NCBI GenBank assembly: GCA_034370465.1
Contig: JAXMLA010000151.1
Coordinates: 1-17,691 of the forward strand
DNA from: UBA2197 sp034370465
GTDB taxonomy: Bacteria > Desulfobacterota > Desulfuromonadia > Desulfuromonadales > UBA2197
Length of the DNA stretch: 17,691 nucleotides
Direction of reading: 5' to 3'
Shown here: piece after piece, positions 15,077-17,691 of the stretch
How positions within the stretch are numbered: position 1 is the stretch's first letter
How the letters are laid out: each line of letters starts with the position of its first letter
Position numbers and translations under genes: made by a program
Notes under the pieces: generated by a model
Databases searched by the model: none
Told to the model about the DNA's origin: nothing
The model's input: the letters and a program-made list of their open reading frames with translations, nothing else

Positions 15077-15472
15077 TTACCAAACAACCTGCAATCCCGC
15101 AACAGTTGCCAGCTTGCGATCTGATGTCACCAGTTTTGCTTTCTGAATGACAGTGGTGGCGGCGATAAGCCGGTCGGCAGGATCCCCGTGGGGACAAAAT
15201 TCCGGCATGGCGCTTTTAGCGGCAATCTCCGGGGTGATCGGGATGACGACAATTTTTCGGGCCGCCAGAATAAGCTGAATAAACTCCTGGGCATTCGTTC
15301 CAGGATAAAGCCGTCCTTTTGCCACCAGCATGGCAATCTCCCAGAGCGAAATATCACAGCAGGCCAACTTCCCGGCAGCGTCAGCCTGGGCAATCGTCGC
15401 TGTCGCCTTCTTACTGAGACGATCGGGATCGAGAGAATCAAAGATAAGGGCGCAGGTATCAAGGATCAACAC
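15077..15472 (-). CDS. vapC: VapC-type PIN-domain toxin
   Basis: A 131-residue PIN-domain ribonuclease, the probable toxin of a type II toxin-antitoxin pair. The acidic active site is D5 (LILDTCALIF), E45 (SLWEIAML), D97/D100 (GDPADRLIAAT) and D118 (VTSDRKL). The GTG start at 15472 is chosen because GGGAGG (15479-15484) is 6 bases upstream and the PIN core begins immediately. Longer in-frame starts, up to 15595, would add residues that merely shadow the antitoxin gene. It overlaps the antitoxin by 14 bases, typical of such pairs. The cellular RNA target cannot be predicted. Confidence 0.88.
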   Translation of the reverse strand: MLILDTCALIFDSLDPDRLSKKATATIAQADAAGKLACCDISLWEIAMLVAKGRLYPGTNAQEFIQLILAARKIVVIPITPEIAAKSAMPEFCPHGDPADRLIAATTVIQKAKLVTSDRKLATVAGLQVVW

Positions 15473-15698
15473 GATCGACCTCCCACTCCTCATCAACGGA
15501 AGCGATGACATCATCGATGCGGCAGGTTGCACGCAGCTCGGCCAAACGTTGCCGCGCCTTTTGCCGTTCATCCTCTGGTGGTAAAAGGCGAGCAATGACC
15601 TTACCCCGCGAGGTCAGGGCGATATCCTCTCCCTTGCGCACTTTGTCGAGATAATCAGGAAGGTGATTGCGGAATGTGGTGACAGAGACTTCAAGCAT
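15459..15698 (-). CDS. Phd/YefM-family antitoxin
   Basis: A 79-residue antitoxin. The N-terminal DNA-binding fold (about 1-45) reads VSVTTFRNHLPDYLDKVRKGEDIALTSRGKVIARLLP, matching the Phd/YefM pattern. The rest (46-79) is a charged helix and tail that would wrap the toxin. AAGGAGGT lies about 5 bases before the ATG. A palindrome overlapping the predicted promoter upstream suggests autoregulation. It is paired with the overlapping PIN-domain toxin gene. Confidence 0.88.
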   Translation of the reverse strand: MLEVSVTTFRNHLPDYLDKVRKGEDIALTSRGKVIARLLPPEDERQKARQRLAELRATCRIDDVIASVDEEWEVDRVDP

Positions 15699-15714
15699 GG
15701 CGCACCTCCTTATC

Positions 15715-15754
15715 TGTACATTTTAAACGTACATCTATTGCAGGGCGAGGTCAA
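15715..15754 (-). promoter_or_regulatory. Promoter and palindromic operator of the toxin-antitoxin operon
   Basis: A 19-bp near-palindrome at 15715-15733, with arms TGTACATTT and AAACGTACA (8 of 9 positions paired). On the minus strand a -35 TTGACC (15749-15754) lies 17 bases from TACGTT (15726-15731), so the -10 sits inside the palindrome. That is the arrangement expected for repression by the antitoxin-toxin complex. Function is inferred. Confidence 0.55.
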
Positions 15755-15841
15755 GGAGTGATCTTTAGCGCGGGATATGAAATAAGTGGGGCAGCCGGCT
15801 GCCTCTGGGAATGATCAGCTGTTATTTTATGAGGTCGCGGC

Positions 15842-16990
15842 TCAGAGAGTGGCTAAAAACTTTGCGGGATCTTCCGACAATGCAGTGAAATTATCCGGCG
15901 TCAGGATCACCGGACGCGCCGCGGGAAAGTGTTTCATGAACGCATCAAGCCCTTTGGCGGATTTTTTCCGGCCGGATTTGACTTCGATCGCATAAACCCT
16001 CCCCTGATAACGGTAGACGAAATCGACCTCCGCATTCTTCTCCCGCCAATAAAAGAGCTCTCCCGGCAGTTGCAGCAACTGGGCTCCCACCGCCAGTTCA
16101 AAGACTCGTCCCCGCTGCTCCGGGTCGGCAAGGACCCATGGTCCGGCGGTCATGGTGTAAAGAGCCGGACAGGAGATGAGGATTTTTGGGCTGGAGGTGC
16201 GCGACAGCCAGCCCTTGGCGGAATACTTTTCCAGCGGCTGGATCAGGAACGCTCCGGCATAAAGTTCGATGTAATACTTGATAAGGTCGGTATTGCCCTT
16301 GTCCTGCAACTGGCCGAGGAGTTTAGTGTAGCTGATCTCCTGGGCCGGGTAGCGACAAAGGATTTCAAAAGCCTGCCGAAAAAGGGCGGGATTGGCCACC
16401 TTGCGGTTGAGGAGTATATCCTTGCCGATCACCGCCTCGACGATCGCATCCTTCAGATAGGCGTACCAGCGATCATAGTCATCTTCATAGGCCACCGCGC
16501 CAGGATAACCACCGTACAAAAGAAAGCGTTCAAGGTCATAGCCAAAGGCCTTCTTCAACTCAGTAAAGGTCCAATGGAAAATCCTCGTCAACTCGAAACG
16601 GCCGGCCAGGCTCTCGGTCAGTCCAGTCTGGATTTGCAGCGAACTGGAACCGAGAACCACCACCCGCAGACGGCGCGGCTCCTGGTCCCACAACGATTTA
16701 AGTGCCCCGGACCAGTCGGGAATCTTCTGGATTTCATCGATGACCAACAGGGTGCCGTCCCCCAGCAACAGGGCTTTTTGCCACTGTTCCAGCAGCCAGG
16801 TGCGGTCGGTCACCAGCAGGTCATCAGCATTGGCGTAATGGCTGTTGCCGGAATAGCGGGCGAGAAGCTGGCGCATGCCGGTGGTCTTCCCCACCTGCCG
16901 CGGGCCGATCAGAACCTGGATCAACGGGGCTTCAGCGCAGAGGCGTCTTTCCAGCTGCGCCACAAAGGGGCGTTCGTAGGGAGTTATCAT
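15842..16990 (-). CDS. AAA_14-type ATPase with C-terminal DUF4143 domain
   Basis: A 382-residue protein. The N-terminal P-loop domain has Walker A GPRQVGKTT at 29-37, Walker B LLVIDEIQKI at 81-90 and a sensor-like segment LGSSSLQIQTGLTESLAGRF near 113-132. The C-terminal DUF4143 region includes AEVDF at 320-324 and IEVKSG near 335-340, a D...ExK pattern like PD-(D/E)XK nuclease folds. The family is widespread, often multicopy in anaerobes, and its function is unsettled. The ATG has no evident Shine-Dalgarno sequence, and a perfect inverted repeat begins 17 bases upstream. It lies among toxin-antitoxin genes, consistent with an accessory region. Confidence 0.9.
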   Translation of the reverse strand: MITPYERPFVAQLERRLCAEAPLIQVLIGPRQVGKTTGMRQLLARYSGNSHYANADDLLVTDRTWLLEQWQKALLLGDGTLLVIDEIQKIPDWSGALKSLWDQEPRRLRVVVLGSSSLQIQTGLTESLAGRFELTRIFHWTFTELKKAFGYDLERFLLYGGYPGAVAYEDDYDRWYAYLKDAIVEAVIGKDILLNRKVANPALFRQAFEILCRYPAQEISYTKLLGQLQDKGNTDLIKYYIELYAGAFLIQPLEKYSAKGWLSRTSSPKILISCPALYTMTAGPWVLADPEQRGRVFELAVGAQLLQLPGELFYWREKNAEVDFVYRYQGRVYAIEVKSGRKKSAKGLDAFMKHFPAARPVILTPDNFTALSEDPAKFLATL

Positions 16991-17006
16991 GAAGAGAGTA
17001 TTGCGC

Positions 17007-17054
17007 TATTTGCAAGACTTGTCTAGTAAAAATACTAGACAAGTCTTGCAAATA
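17007..17054. repeat. Perfect 22-bp inverted repeat upstream of the ATPase gene
   Basis: Arms 17007-17028 and 17033-17054 pair perfectly around an AAAA centre; each arm begins or ends with TATTTGCAAG or its complement. It lies 17 bases upstream of the ATPase start. It could be a dimeric-regulator operator, a recombination or insertion site, or an RNA hairpin in the 5' leader. On the minus strand TTGCAA and TACTAG are 17 bases apart within it, a weak promoter-like pair. Confidence 0.9.
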
Positions 17055-17131
17055 TGAGAATATCAGGTTGGTTGGACGGCCGTTGTGGGTTTGCGGAGGA
17101 GAGGTCCTCCTACGTTCTTCCCATTTACTCG

Positions 17132-17425
17132 TCAGCAACGCCAACCCAGAGGACCCCGCAGCTTGATGATTTCATTCATCTGCTCCGCGGGGAGAGTCTG
17201 CCGATGACCGGTCCAATCTTCTGCTGGGGGACGGTCATAAGCTTGTCGATCTGGATCTGGGAAGTCGCGGAGAGACCATTTTCATTGGTTGGTTCGATCT
17301 CATCGCGAAAGAGGGGTAGGCGATAGCTAAAGCGCTGTTATCCTTGGGACATTTATTATGATGTCATTTGCTACCTTCAAAATTGCAAAATACGGCAGAG
17401 GCAATCCACCTATTTGGTATTTCAT
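17132..17425 (-). pseudogene. Frameshifted remnant of a MazF/PemK-type toxin
   Basis: No single frame is open, but a MazF-like chain can be pieced together on the minus strand. From 17331 to about 17190 one frame reads YRLPLFRDEIEPTNENGL, then ATSQIQIDKLMTVPQQ, then KIGPVIGRLSP, strongly like the C-terminal half of MazF/PemK mRNA interferases. It then hits a stop at 17176-17178. Restoring one missing base near 17188 would continue it as AEQMNEI to a stop at 17132. An N-terminal part in another frame (17425 to about 17332: MKYQIGG, then AILKVANDIIINVPRIT) may be the degraded beginning. No antitoxin partner is recognised. The C-terminal match is good; the N-terminal part is uncertain. Confidence 0.7.
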
Positions 17426-17431
17426 GAGCTC

Positions 17432-17691
17432 CCTGATAGGGTAATCGTGTCTATGGTATCGCTTCGCTCGACCACCGGCTAATGGCTGTGAACCCCTCCG
17501 GGTTCTGCTGTTGCATCCTGGCGGGATATCAGCGATTCGATTATCCGGGGATTGAGGCCGGCGGCAGACATCCCCGACGGCGGGGAGAACAAAGCGGGCG
17601 CACACACAGGTGCGCCCCTACATTGGGTTTTCGGGATTTTTGTGCGGGTTACCCCCTATCGCCGCCGCCGGAGCGCGGTGGACGTTTGGCG
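17432..17691. other. Non-coding right end with REP-like hairpins
   Basis: No convincing gene is seen in this stretch. It holds compact hairpins: GAACCC/GGGTTC with loop CTCC (17490-17505), CCCCG/CGGGG near 17574-17587, and GGGCGCAC/GTGCGCCC (17596-17617). The last is followed by CTACA, a form common in dispersed palindromic intergenic repeats. One in-frame reading across it lacks family character and a ribosome site. Confidence 0.5.

Noticed and set aside
15473..15595. Longer start for the PIN toxin
   Set aside because: The added residues mirror the antitoxin coding region in another frame; GGGAGG positions the start at 15472.
15929..17026. 365-residue open frame on the plus strand opposite the AAA_14/DUF4143 ATPase
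   Set aside because: The minus-strand frame has clear Walker and DUF4143 motifs; the plus-strand frame shows no domain or ribosome site.
17054..17326. 90-residue plus-strand open frame
   Set aside because: It overlaps the MazF-like remnant on the other strand, has no ribosome site (its ATG abuts the palindrome) and no family resemblance.
17327..17605. 92-residue minus-strand open frame taken as a complete gene
   Set aside because: Its first half spans REP-like hairpins and lacks protein character; only its last ~30 residues fit the MazF-like remnant.

Overview
The window looks like a chromosomal segment of a GC-rich Desulfuromonadia/Geobacterales-type bacterium (formerly Deltaproteobacteria). 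This is inferred from content: a NikR-linked ECF nickel uptake system, a small membrane-anchored diheme cytochrome, a histidine kinase whose periplasmic sensor carries a CxxCH heme motif, a sigma-54 activator, and a short cobalamin-dependent MetH without the reactivation domain. No rRNA, tRNA, CRISPR array or intact insertion sequence was seen.

Region 1 (1-5535) is a metal-uptake locus. On the minus strand, reading leftward, come nikR, a stand-alone receiver protein, nikQ, nikO and a ZIP-family transporter that runs off the left edge. From the receiver gene onward the reading frames overlap by 4-14 bases. Divergently on the plus strand lie a fused nikMN substrate-binding gene and an outer-membrane beta-barrel gene. 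Operator-like palindromes sharing the half-site TCGTGTTA lie at the 3' end of nikR and upstream of nikMN, and a single matching half-site lies upstream of the porin. This suggests one NikR regulon covering the inner membrane and possibly the outer membrane.

Region 2 (5536-6291) holds a strong bidirectional terminator followed on the minus strand by a small three-helix membrane protein gene and a membrane-anchored diheme c-type cytochrome gene.

Region 3 (6420-15008) is core metabolism and signalling on the plus strand. It runs murI (glutamate racemase), a GerMN-domain membrane protein and a compact metH, then a conserved uncharacterised protein with a Pro/Ala-rich linker. A heme-motif sensor kinase, its NtrC-type sigma-54 response regulator (with GAFTDA in place of GAFTGA) and class II fructose-bisphosphate aldolase follow, closed by a clear intrinsic terminator.

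Region 4 (15009-17691) is accessory in character. It contains a Phd/YefM-VapC toxin-antitoxin pair with a palindromic operator, and an AAA_14/DUF4143 ATPase preceded by a perfect 22-bp inverted repeat. Next come a frameshifted remnant of a MazF/PemK-type toxin and a non-coding end with REP-like hairpins.
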